A stretch of DNA of 5,064 nt from positions 1-5,064 of the forward strand of contig CABSMD010000195.1 of assembly GCA_902478725.1 (NCBI GenBank). The letters are read 5' to 3'. The notes beneath the pieces were generated by a model that was given only the letters and a program-made list of their open reading frames with translations, searched no databases and had not been told where the DNA came from. A program made the translations under genes and the position numbers. Of this stretch, positions 1 to 5,042 are shown piece after piece (positions within the stretch are counted from its first letter, which is position 1; every line of letters begins with the position of its first letter). This DNA comes from an uncultured Clostridia bacterium. Lineage in GTDB: Bacteria > Bacillota > Clostridia > HGM11514.

Positions 1-333
1 CCATATGGGGACTATAACGATACCGTCGTGTCTGCTTTGCGTGACATGGGGTATTATACCATCCAGTGGAATGTTGACAGTCTAGACTGGAAAGATCTTT
101 CGGCGGATGAAATCCGCAGGCGTGTGATGAGTGAGGTAACAAGCGGTTCAATCGTTCTGTTTCATAACGCTGCCAAGCATACACCGGAGGCGCTGCCTGC
201 GATCATTCAGGATTTGCAGGCACAAAATTATACGATTGTCCCGGTATCGGAAATCATTTTAAAAGACAATTTTAAAATCGACAGCACCGGCAAACAGGTG
301 CCGTTGATCCGCGAAACGACATCGGTAGACTAA
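1..333 (+). CDS. Polysaccharide deacetylase, C-terminal part (5' end outside window)
   Basis: The reading frame is open from the first base, so the gene starts upstream; 110 codons and a TAA stop are visible. The first visible residues, PYGDYND, match the end of the R-x-P-Y/F-G motif of NodB-type (carbohydrate esterase family 4) deacetylases. WNVDSLDWKD (about visible residues 26-35) and GSIVLFHN (about 53-60) match the later conserved motifs, including the 'IVLxH' strand with its catalytic histidine. The metal-binding Asp-His-His residues would lie upstream and cannot be checked. Family members remove N-acetyl groups from peptidoglycan or related sugars outside the membrane. The SxDSxDW and LFHN style resembles the PdaA/PdaB-like sporulation enzymes of Clostridia, and a spore gene lies nearby, so a cortex-modification role is a reasonable inference. 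No terminator is visible before the next gene. Confidence 0.9.
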   Translation, partial: PYGDYNDTVVSALRDMGYYTIQWNVDSLDWKDLSADEIRRRVMSEVTSGSIVLFHNAAKHTPEALPAIIQDLQAQNYTIVPVSEIILKDNFKIDSTGKQVPLIRETTSVD

Positions 334-389
334 AATACATAAATAAAAAGGATTAAGCCAAAACTAAATTTACTTATTTTGAAAAGAAC

Positions 390-394
390 AGGAG
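390..394 (+). promoter_or_regulatory. Ribosome binding site of the 405-860 gene
   Basis: AGGAG lies 10 nt before the ATG at 405. This supports that ATG as the real start and supports the unknown ORF as a translated gene. The 71-base gap behind the deacetylase is AT-rich, with no clear promoter or terminator, so the two genes may be cotranscribed. Confidence 0.65.
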
Positions 395-404
395 CCGTGT
401 TTTT

Positions 405-860
405 ATGAACCAGATATACCTTCCCTCTCCCCTGGAACCGACCAATGTGCTAAGTACCCTTTCCGGCCTGTTTCAAGAAAAAGATATCGACACAAATCTT
501 GTCATGGAAGACGGTGCCATCTGCATTGGTCAGGATACCGCAATCCTTTTGTTTGATTGCAAATGGGATGATATTCCAGACCATGCTTTTATGATTATCA
601 ATAACGATATTCCATTAGAGATGCCTGTTCACCGCAGACTGCCTGCGGTTACCTATGGACTGAATGCCAAGAGCACCCTGACAGCTTCCAGTATCACAGA
701 TGAAGATTTTGTCGCCTGCATCCAAAGGAATATCGAGGATATGAACGGAGCGCTCATTGGCCCGCAAGAGTTCCCCGTAAGGCACAGCCGGGGAGATTTA
801 TATACCATGCTGGCCTCGCTTTGCGTTGCCTTGCTCTGTTATGGGGAAAAGATTATCTAA
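405..860 (+). CDS. Conserved-looking hypothetical protein with a Mur-ligase-like segment
   Basis: This 151-residue protein has a good ribosome binding site and the same orientation as its neighbours. I do not recognise a named family. The stretch TYGLNAKSTLTASSI (residues 83-97) resembles the segment of Mur ligases where a 'TYG' is followed by alternating Thr/Ala/Ser strands. It is followed by a CIQR element (105-108) and a PQEFPVR element (120-126), which I have a weak memory of from uncharacterised clostridial proteins. There is no Walker A loop, so it cannot be a complete ATP-dependent ligase. No signal peptide is apparent; the C-terminal 15 or so residues (LYTMLASLCVALLCYG) are hydrophobic and could be a buried helix or a short membrane segment. 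It lies between a cell-wall deacetylase and an SSB-like gene. Function is unknown; a cell-wall link rests only on this faint similarity and the position. Confidence 0.7.
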   Translation: MNQIYLPSPLEPTNVLSTLSGLFQEKDIDTNLVMEDGAICIGQDTAILLFDCKWDDIPDHAFMIINNDIPLEMPVHRRLPAVTYGLNAKSTLTASSITDEDFVACIQRNIEDMNGALIGPQEFPVRHSRGDLYTMLASLCVALLCYGEKII

Positions 861-910
861 ACCACGCATATTCGCATACCGCTTTGAATATATTTCTAAA
901 TATAATTTAC

Positions 911-917
911 AAAGGGG
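911..917 (+). promoter_or_regulatory. Ribosome binding site deciding a TTG start for the OB-fold gene
   Basis: AAAGGGG lies 10 nt before TTG 928. The earlier in-frame candidates, TTG 826 and ATG 841, lie inside the preceding gene and lack any Shine-Dalgarno match. GTG 919 is only 1 nt from the motif. TTG 928 also begins the protein just ahead of the first OB-fold strand. Confidence 0.65.
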
Positions 918-927
918 CGTGAAAACG

Positions 928-1593
928 TTGTGTATAAATAATTTAGAGAACAATGAAGTTGAAGTCCTGGGCCGCGTCGAATCAGAACTGGAGTTCAGTC
1001 ATGAGGTTTATGGTGAAGGATTTTACTCCTTTGTGCTGAACGTAAAACGGTTAAGTGAAATTTCCGATTTTATTCTGATAACCATTTCGGAGCGCCTGTT
1101 AAGCGGTCTCCCCTTACATATCGGTGATGTCGTACATATCAAAGGACAGTTCCGTTCCTATAACAATTATTCCAGCAGTGAACGAAAGCTGATCCTTACC
1201 GTATTTGCAAAGGACATTCTGCCGGCCGAGGAGGAAGAACTCGACAAAAACTTAAATTATATTTATTTGAACGGGTTTGTCTGTAAGCTGCCGGCGTACC
1301 GGACTACCCCTTTCGGGCGCGAAATCACCGATATTTTGCTGGCCGTTAACCGCCAATACAACAAATCTGATTATATCCCCTGCATTGCGTGGGGGCGCAA
1401 CGCGCGTTTTGCGGCCGATCTGCAGGTCGGTGATAATATCAAAGTTTGGGGACGGGTACAAAGCCGTGAATATCAAAAAAAGATCAGTGAAAACGAATTG
1501 GTGAACAAAACCGCCTATGAAGTGTCTGTTTCAAAGATGGAATGCGTCAGCCATAAATCCGAAAAAGATGAAGAGGATATCATTGGTAACTGA
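928..1593 (+). CDS. Single-stranded DNA-binding protein-like protein with two OB folds
   Basis: Read from TTG 928, this is a 221-residue protein; an upstream start at 826 would give 255 residues and a 35-base overlap with the preceding gene. Two OB-fold units are visible. The first covers about residues 10-97 (EVEVLGRVESE, then GFYSFVLNV, then GDVVHIKGQFRSY). The second covers about residues 108-206 (YIYLNGFVCKLPAYRTTPFGREI, with IPCIAWGRNARFAADLQVGD and KVWGRVQSREYQ). The 'xCIAWGRxAxxAxxxxxGD' and 'GRxQSRxY' patterns are those of bacterial SSB proteins, so single-stranded DNA binding is likely. The C-terminus is acidic (EKDEEDIIGN) but lacks the Asp-Asp-x-x-Pro-Phe tip that SSB uses to recruit partners, and no Gly/Gln-rich linker precedes it. 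It is therefore probably an accessory SSB-like protein and not the main replicative SSB. It is not the usual rpsF-ssb-rpsR context. Confidence 0.82.
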   Translation: MCINNLENNEVEVLGRVESELEFSHEVYGEGFYSFVLNVKRLSEISDFILITISERLLSGLPLHIGDVVHIKGQFRSYNNYSSSERKLILTVFAKDILPAEEEELDKNLNYIYLNGFVCKLPAYRTTPFGREITDILLAVNRQYNKSDYIPCIAWGRNARFAADLQVGDNIKVWGRVQSREYQKKISENELVNKTAYEVSVSKMECVSHKSEKDEEDIIGN

Positions 1594-1606
1594 TTAAATT
1601 AATACC

Positions 1607-1636
1607 TGAATAATATTGAGTGTTTGACGCAAAATA
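1607..1636 (+). promoter_or_regulatory. Sigma-G-type forespore promoter of the SASP gene
   Basis: TGAATA at 1607-1612 and CAAAATA at 1630-1636 are separated by 17 bases. The known sigma-G consensus is about TGAATA, 17-18 bases, CATACTA, so the -35 is an exact match and the -10 differs at one important base. Transcription should begin near 1643, giving a leader of about 40 nt before the SASP start. This fits forespore-specific expression, as for other alpha/beta-type SASP genes. Confidence 0.65.
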
Positions 1637-1669
1637 TGGTTGTAAGCCAAGCAAAACAATCAATATTAT
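1610..1669 (+). repeat. Imperfect inverted repeat spanning the SASP promoter and leader
   Basis: ATAATATTGA (1610-1619) is the exact reverse complement of TCAATATTAT (1660-1669). After one mismatch (1620/1659), a further five bases pair: TGTTT 1621-1625 with AAACA 1654-1658. The left arm overlaps the -35 element and the right arm ends one base before the ribosome binding site. No T-run follows, so it is not a terminator. Transcripts starting at the sigma-G promoter would lack the left arm, while read-through transcripts from upstream would contain both. Confidence 0.6.
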
Positions 1670-1670
1670 G

Positions 1671-1676
1671 AAGGAG
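1671..1676 (+). promoter_or_regulatory. Strong ribosome binding site of the SASP gene
   Basis: AAGGAG (extending to AAGGAGTGA) lies 9 nt before ATG 1686, as expected for a highly expressed spore protein. It directly abuts the right arm of the inverted repeat. Confidence 0.8.
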
Positions 1677-1685
1677 TGATTAAGA

Positions 1686-1877
1686 ATGTCTAGAAACCAA
1701 ACTCTGGTACCTCAGGCTAAGGAAGCGCTTGATAAGTTCAAGATGGAAGCAGCTAGCGAAGTAGGCGTTAACCTGAAGCAGGGATACAATGGTGATTTAA
1801 CTTCTCGTCAGGCTGGTTCTGTCGGCGGACAGATGGTTAAAAAGATGATTGAATCCTATGAAAATGGCATGAAATAA
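1686..1877 (+). CDS. Alpha/beta-type small acid-soluble spore protein (SASP)
   Basis: This 63-residue protein has the standard length and both conserved blocks of the alpha/beta-type SASP family. SASPs coat forespore DNA, shift it towards an A-like form and protect it from UV and heat; they are degraded at germination as an amino-acid source. The first block, KMEAASEVGV (19-28), corresponds to the KYEIAQEFGV region cut by the germination protease GPR, with cleavage expected after Glu21. The second block (about 33-55), centred on LTSRQAGSVGGQMVKKM, is the DNA-binding signature. The gene ends in tandem stops (TAATAA), has its own sigma-G-type promoter and strong ribosome binding site, and is followed by a terminator, so it is probably a single-gene unit. 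The paralog name (sspA, sspB and so on) cannot be assigned from sequence alone. Confidence 0.96.
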   Translation: MSRNQTLVPQAKEALDKFKMEAASEVGVNLKQGYNGDLTSRQAGSVGGQMVKKMIESYENGMK

Positions 1878-1893
1878 TAAAGCGTAAGATAAG

Positions 1894-1940
1894 AAGGGCC
1901 TCTATGGAGTTTGTAAAATTCCAAAGAGGCTCTTTCTTTT
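1894..1940 (+). terminator. Rho-independent terminator, probably bidirectional
   Basis: A 15-base arm at 1894-1908 pairs with 1920-1934, with one G-U pair and one A-A mismatch, around an 11-base loop. It is followed by TTTCTTTT (1933-1940). It lies 17 bases past the SASP stop codon and ends that transcript. Read from the other strand, the same hairpin is preceded by an A-rich run and followed by the moderately U-rich TTCTTATCTT. No other good terminator is seen after lysC, so it probably also ends the leftward operon, about 107 bases past the lysC stop. Confidence 0.88.
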
Positions 1941-2040
1941 ATTATACCATAAATTTTACTGTTACTGAGCAACTCCCTTTTCCCTGAATTAAATTTCTAT
2001 ACCGGCAAATACTTTCCTGTCGAAACCAAAGTTGCTTACA

Positions 2041-2511
2041 TTATAATTTAAATTTGTCGTGGATGGCGTTGACCGCCTTTTCCGCATACTTTTTATCAAC
2101 CAGTACCGATACCTTGATTTCTGAGGTTGAGATCATCTGGATGTTGATGTCTGCGTCATACAAGGCCTCAAACATGAGCGCGGCGACGCCCGGGTTATTC
2201 ACCATGCCGGAACCAACGATCGACACCTTAGAAACCTCGTCGTCATGCGTGATTTCATGTGCGCCCAGCCGGGTCATATTTTCGTTTAAAAGTGAAAGAG
2301 CGAGTTCCAGATTATCCTTAGACACTGTAAAAGAGATGTCCTTGGTGTTCCCTCTTCCAATCGACTGTAAAATAATATCCACATTGATATTCTTCTTAGC
2401 AAGCAATGTAAATATACTAAATGCCTTGCCCGGCTCATCCGGCAGTCCCATCAAGGCGATCCTTGCAATGTTATTGTCCCTCGTTACCCCTCTAACCAGC
2501 ATCTTTTCCAC
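2041..2511 (-). CDS. lysC: Aspartokinase beta subunit from an internal in-frame start (predicted)
   Basis: In-frame translation from GTG at 2511-2509 (codon 246 of lysC) would give a 156-residue protein made of only the two ACT domains. The start has a textbook ribosome binding site, AAGGAGG at 2526-2520, with 8 nt spacing. In Bacillus subtilis, aspartokinase II is an alpha2-beta2 enzyme whose beta subunit (about 160 residues) comes from an internal start at essentially the same place in lysC. The signal here matches that arrangement in position and strength. Met249 is another possible start but is 17 nt from the motif. That the product is made is inferred. Confidence 0.68.
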   Translation of the reverse strand: MEKMLVRGVTRDNNIARIALMGLPDEPGKAFSIFTLLAKKNINVDIILQSIGRGNTKDISFTVSKDNLELALSLLNENMTRLGAHEITHDDEVSKVSIVGSGMVNNPGVAALMFEALYDADINIQMISTSEIKVSVLVDKKYAEKAVNAIHDKFKL

Positions 2512-3246
2512 AGTGCTTGCCTCCTTCACAATTGTTCCTGGTACGTCCTCAAAGCTTGATTTCACTTCCAGATTCACGTTATATTTTTTAGCCATTTCCA
2601 CCGAACGGTTGTGCAATACGTTTGCACCCAGGCTGGCCAGTTCCAGTATTTCGTCATAGGATATCTCATCCAGCTTTTGCGCGTTTTTTACGATTCTAGG
2701 GTCAGCCGTATAAACTCCGTTTACATCAGTATAGATTTCGCATAAATCAGCTCCCAGCGAGGCCGCCAGCGCGACCGCGGAGGTATCCGACCCACCCCGT
2801 CCGAGCGTTGTGATATCGTCGTACCGGTTCAATCCCTGAAATCCTGCCACGATAACGATGTTGTGTTTGTCCAGCTCGGTGTGCAGACGCTCCGTATTGA
2901 TGGTTTTGATTCTGGCGCTGCCGTAATGTGAATCGGTCAAGAAACCGGCCTGCCATCCAGTCAGGGAAACCACAGGATAGCCCATATTTTCAAGAACCAT
3001 GGCCAAAAGCGACATAGAAATCTGTTCTCCAGCGGAAAGCAGCACGTCCATTTCACGTTTGGATGGGTTGGCGTTGACCTCGTTTGCCTTTTCTATCAGT
3101 TCATCCGTCGTATCGCCCTGGGCTGACACGACTACCACTACATTGTTCCCTTCGTCATAAGTACGAACGATTCTTTGGGCGACATTTCTAAGCCGCTGCG
3201 CATCCGCAACCGACGTGCCGCCAAATTTTTTTACAATCAGTCCCAA
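2041..3246 (-). CDS. lysC: Aspartate kinase (aspartokinase, class II with tandem ACT domains)
   Basis: This 401-residue enzyme phosphorylates L-aspartate with ATP to give 4-phospho-aspartate, the first step to lysine, diaminopimelate, threonine and methionine. The kinase domain covers residues 1-240: KFGGTSV (7-13), SAQGDTTDEL (41-50), GWQAG (97-101), GFQG (135-138), the GRGGSDTSA nucleotide-binding loop (149-157) and TDVNGVYTADPR (173-184). Two ACT domains follow at about 262-325 and 338-400, with NVDIILQSIGRG (288-299) and QMISTSEIKVS (370-380) forming the usual effector sites. Length and layout match the Bacillus LysC type. The start is TTG 3246-3244, with AAGGAGG 7 nt upstream, 21 bases after the hom stop. 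A second in-frame start inside the gene probably yields a separate regulatory subunit. Feedback inhibition by lysine and/or threonine is expected, but which one cannot be read from the sequence. Confidence 0.97.
   Translation of the reverse strand: MGLIVKKFGGTSVADAQRLRNVAQRIVRTYDEGNNVVVVVSAQGDTTDELIEKANEVNANPSKREMDVLLSAGEQISMSLLAMVLENMGYPVVSLTGWQAGFLTDSHYGSARIKTINTERLHTELDKHNIVIVAGFQGLNRYDDITTLGRGGSDTSAVALAASLGADLCEIYTDVNGVYTADPRIVKNAQKLDEISYDEILELASLGANVLHNRSVEMAKKYNVNLEVKSSFEDVPGTIVKEASTVEKMLVRGVTRDNNIARIALMGLPDEPGKAFSIFTLLAKKNINVDIILQSIGRGNTKDISFTVSKDNLELALSLLNENMTRLGAHEITHDDEVSKVSIVGSGMVNNPGVAALMFEALYDADINIQMISTSEIKVSVLVDKKYAEKAVNAIHDKFKL
2520..2526 (-). promoter_or_regulatory. Internal ribosome binding site within lysC
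   Basis: AAGGAGG reads on the minus strand across codons 241-243 (AAG GAG GCA) of lysC, 8 nt before GTG codon 246. It is as strong as the site used for the full-length protein. The position, just between the kinase and ACT domains, argues against chance. Confidence 0.7.
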
Positions 3247-3253
3247 AACAGTT

Positions 3254-3260
3254 CCTCCTT
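3254..3260 (-). promoter_or_regulatory. Ribosome binding site for the TTG start of lysC
   Basis: AAGGAGG lies 7 nt before TTG 3246-3244. No ATG or GTG is available near the conserved KFGGTSV start of the kinase fold, so TTG is the clear start. The site sits in the 21-base hom-lysC gap, consistent with cotranslation from one mRNA. Confidence 0.85.
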
Positions 3261-3267
3261 TTATCAG

Positions 3268-4494
3268 TTAATCCGTCAAAACCCGGATGGTGGACAATAC
3301 CTTTACCACGCCTTTCTTGCCCGGCAGGGCGTTGATCTTATCCATCAACTCCCCATCCTTTCCAACCGGCGTCTGAAATGCCACCTCATCCTGCTTCTCA
3401 ATGATTTCACAAGATCCAAATACAGTGTTGACCGTATCCTCTACGTCGCCATTTACCTGCAGCCTGACATAATAGGCTACAGCAACCTCGTTGTAATCCA
3501 TGATGAAGTCTTCATTGGTCACATTCCAGATCAGCGGCTTGTTGCGGTCGATATTGCGTGAAATATCGATGACGTCAGCCACCACCGCGCTCGCGGTCGG
3601 AAATTTACCGGCGCCGCGGCCATAAAACATCAAATCCCCAATTGCGTTCCCTTTTACAAAAATGCCGTTAAACACGTCCTCCACGCCTGCAAGAGGGTGA
3701 TCCTTTGGTATCAGCATCGGAGACACCCGCACAGCGATCTTGTCTTCTACGCGCTTAAAAACGCCCAACAGCTTGATGACGCTGCCCATCTTAGAGGCAA
3801 ATGAGACATCCTCCAGCGTGATCTTGGTGATTCCCTCGGTATGGACCAGTTCCGAATCGACGTTTTTGTGACAGGCCAGTGAAGCCAATATTGCTATCTT
3901 TCGGCAGGCATCGATTCCTAAAATATCAGCGTCCGGATTCCGTTCCGCATAGCCCTTTTCCTGTGCGTCCGCCAGTGCTGTCTCGAAGCTCTTTCCTTCG
4001 TTGATCATCTGCGAGAGGATATAGTTGGTTGTGCCGTTTAAAATCCCGATGATTTCGTATATCTCGTTTGCAGCCAGACATTGGTTCAGCGGCCGGATGA
4101 TAGGAATTCCGCCGCCTACGCTGGCCTCAAACATGTAATTGACATTCTTCTGCTTTGCCAAATTGAGCAGCTCCGCCCCGTGCTTGGCCACCAGCTCTTT
4201 GTTGGAGGTAACCACATGCTTGCCTGCTTCGAGCGCCTGTTTGGTAAACTCATAGGCCGGATGTTCTCCACCCATGACCTCAACAACAATATTGATTTGT
4301 GGATCGTTGACAATATCGGAATACTCCTTTGTAAACAGGTCGCGGTGCGGCAGCTCCGGAAAATCACGAATATCCAATATCCGTTTTACCGTAAGCTTCT
4401 TCTCCTCAGCCTTCTGTTTTTTATTGTTGTTGAGTATCACCTCATAAACACCGGAACCAACCGTTCCATACCCCAAAATAGCTACATTTATCAT
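3268..4494 (-). CDS. hom: Homoserine dehydrogenase with compact C-terminal ACT-like domain
   Basis: This 408-residue enzyme reduces L-aspartate 4-semialdehyde to L-homoserine with NAD(P)H, the branch point to threonine and methionine. The N-terminal Rossmann fold shows GYGTVGSGV (8-16), VEVMGG (71-76) and TSNKE (96-100). The catalytic domain shows EASVGGGIPII (123-133), GILNGTTNYIL (150-160), and PDAD..GIDACRK (187-199), which holds the catalytic Asp195 and Lys199. YGRGAGKFPTASAVVADV (291-308) follows. The C-terminal region (about 335-408) begins like the usual ACT domain (AYYVRLQV) but lacks the D-x-P-G-V motif and is about 10 residues shorter, so the whole protein is shorter than the B. subtilis Hom (about 430). 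Threonine feedback may therefore differ. The ATG at 4494 has TGGAGGGA with the core 6 nt upstream; the gene lies between pheB (38-base gap) and lysC (21-base gap). Confidence 0.97.
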   Translation of the reverse strand: MINVAILGYGTVGSGVYEVILNNNKKQKAEEKKLTVKRILDIRDFPELPHRDLFTKEYSDIVNDPQINIVVEVMGGEHPAYEFTKQALEAGKHVVTSNKELVAKHGAELLNLAKQKNVNYMFEASVGGGIPIIRPLNQCLAANEIYEIIGILNGTTNYILSQMINEGKSFETALADAQEKGYAERNPDADILGIDACRKIAILASLACHKNVDSELVHTEGITKITLEDVSFASKMGSVIKLLGVFKRVEDKIAVRVSPMLIPKDHPLAGVEDVFNGIFVKGNAIGDLMFYGRGAGKFPTASAVVADVIDISRNIDRNKPLIWNVTNEDFIMDYNEVAVAYYVRLQVNGDVEDTVNTVFGSCEIIEKQDEVAFQTPVGKDGELMDKINALPGKKGVVKVLSTIRVLTD

Positions 4495-4500
4495 ATTGTA

Positions 4501-4507
4501 TCCCTCC
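4501..4507 (-). promoter_or_regulatory. Ribosome binding site of hom
   Basis: GGAGGGA lies 6 nt before ATG 4494-4492. The 38-base pheB-hom gap holds no terminator or promoter that I can see, supporting one transcript. Confidence 0.75.
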
Positions 4508-4532
4508 AGATTAATTTCTTATATTTCAATTT

Positions 4533-4973
4533 TTATGATTTTGCGACAAACCCTGCCTTAAGAATTCCGTCGCGCTTACGTATCTTCTCCAGCAGGGTTT
4601 CTATATCCGTCTTGAGGTTGCCGGTTTGGATCGATACAGTAATGTTTGCTGCGCCGTTGTCCGGAATATTTTGATTAATGGTCAGAATATTTGCCCCGGC
4701 CCGTGCCAGCGTATTTAAAAAATCGGACAGTATGCCCGGTCTGTCTTCCATCAGGATGTATAAGGTAAGAATCTTTTCCTTTGACATTTCATAGAATGGA
4801 AAAACAAAATCCTTGTATTTATAGTATGCGCTCCGGCTGATTCCCGTCCGCTTAACCGCGTCGGACACACAAGAACATTTCCCACTGTTGAGCAGGCGTT
4901 TGGTCTCAATTACCTTGTGGTATATATCCGGGAGTATACTCGAATCCACCAGCAAGTATTTATCCTTCTTCAT
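4533..4973 (-). CDS. pheB: ACT-domain protein of the PheB family (UPF0735)
   Basis: This 146-residue protein has the length and layout of the PheB/UPF0735 family. The N-terminal part (about 1-60) contains a helix-turn-helix-like stretch, with CVSDAVKRTGISRSAYYKYKD (35-55) resembling DNA-recognition helices; the run ISRSAYYKYKD and VFPFYE is characteristic of the family. Residues about 67-137 form an ACT domain, with the ligand-site motif EDRPGILSDFLN (76-87) followed by GANILTINQNIP (93-104). Such proteins are suspected amino-acid-responsive regulators. The B. subtilis member, next to pheA, was once called chorismate mutase, but that activity is not supported by these domains. Here it is the first gene of an operon with hom and lysC, so sensing of an aspartate-family amino acid is a reasonable guess. 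The ATG at 4973 has GGAGG 5 nt upstream. Confidence 0.92.
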   Translation of the reverse strand: MKKDKYLLVDSSILPDIYHKVIETKRLLNSGKCSCVSDAVKRTGISRSAYYKYKDFVFPFYEMSKEKILTLYILMEDRPGILSDFLNTLARAGANILTINQNIPDNGAANITVSIQTGNLKTDIETLLEKIRKRDGILKAGFVAKS

Positions 4974-4989
4974 GGTGTCCTCCAGTCAA

Positions 4990-5009
4990 ATACATTTGTA
5001 TCCAATGGA
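4990..5009. repeat. Two small adjoining palindromes in the pheB leader
   Basis: ATACA-TT-TGTAT (4990-5001) and TCCA-A-TGGA (5001-5009) share one base and lie between the -10 element and the ribosome binding site of pheB. They sit where a repressor would bind. Both are short and could be chance in AT-rich DNA. Confidence 0.35.
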
Positions 5010-5013
5010 TAAT

Positions 5014-5042
5014 ATAATAACACGTTTGCCCCAGTAATTCAA
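5014..5042 (-). promoter_or_regulatory. Candidate sigma-A promoter of the pheB-hom-lysC operon
   Basis: TTGAAT (5042-5037) and TATTAT (5019-5014), read on the minus strand, are 17 bases apart; each differs from the consensus hexamer by two bases and one base respectively. Transcription would start near 5007 and leave a leader of only about 30 nt, too short for a lysine riboswitch or T-box. Surrounding DNA is AT-rich, which lowers confidence. Confidence 0.5.

Noticed and set aside
885..906. TGAATA followed by TATAAT before the OB-fold gene as a promoter
   Set aside because: The hexamers are only about 10 bases apart, too close for any sigma factor, and a start from this -10 would fall in the ribosome binding site.
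826..927. Upstream extension of the OB-fold protein to TTG 826 or ATG 841
   Set aside because: It would overlap the preceding gene or follow it without a ribosome binding site, and the added residues are not part of the OB fold; TTG 928 has a good site.
1968..2036. Inverted repeat AGCAACT/AGTTGCT around 55 bases downstream of lysC, considered as a structured RNA or second terminator
   Set aside because: Only 7 bp pair across a long unpaired interior, there is no T-run next to it, and no known RNA family is recognisable.
2054..2659. Long open frame on the plus strand opposite lysC
   Set aside because: It is antisense to a clearly recognised aspartokinase, has no ribosome binding site that I can see, and its translation is Ser/Leu-rich with no family motif.
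2747..2956. Minus-strand open frame inside lysC
   Set aside because: It is an out-of-frame reading of the kinase domain, Arg/Gly-rich and without a start signal.
3175..3561. Plus-strand open frame across the hom-lysC junction
   Set aside because: It overlaps two certain genes in antisense and encodes nothing recognisable.
4081..4674. Plus-strand open frame opposite hom and the end of pheB
   Set aside because: It spans two real genes on the other strand and their gap, with no recognisable protein motif; it is a shadow frame.
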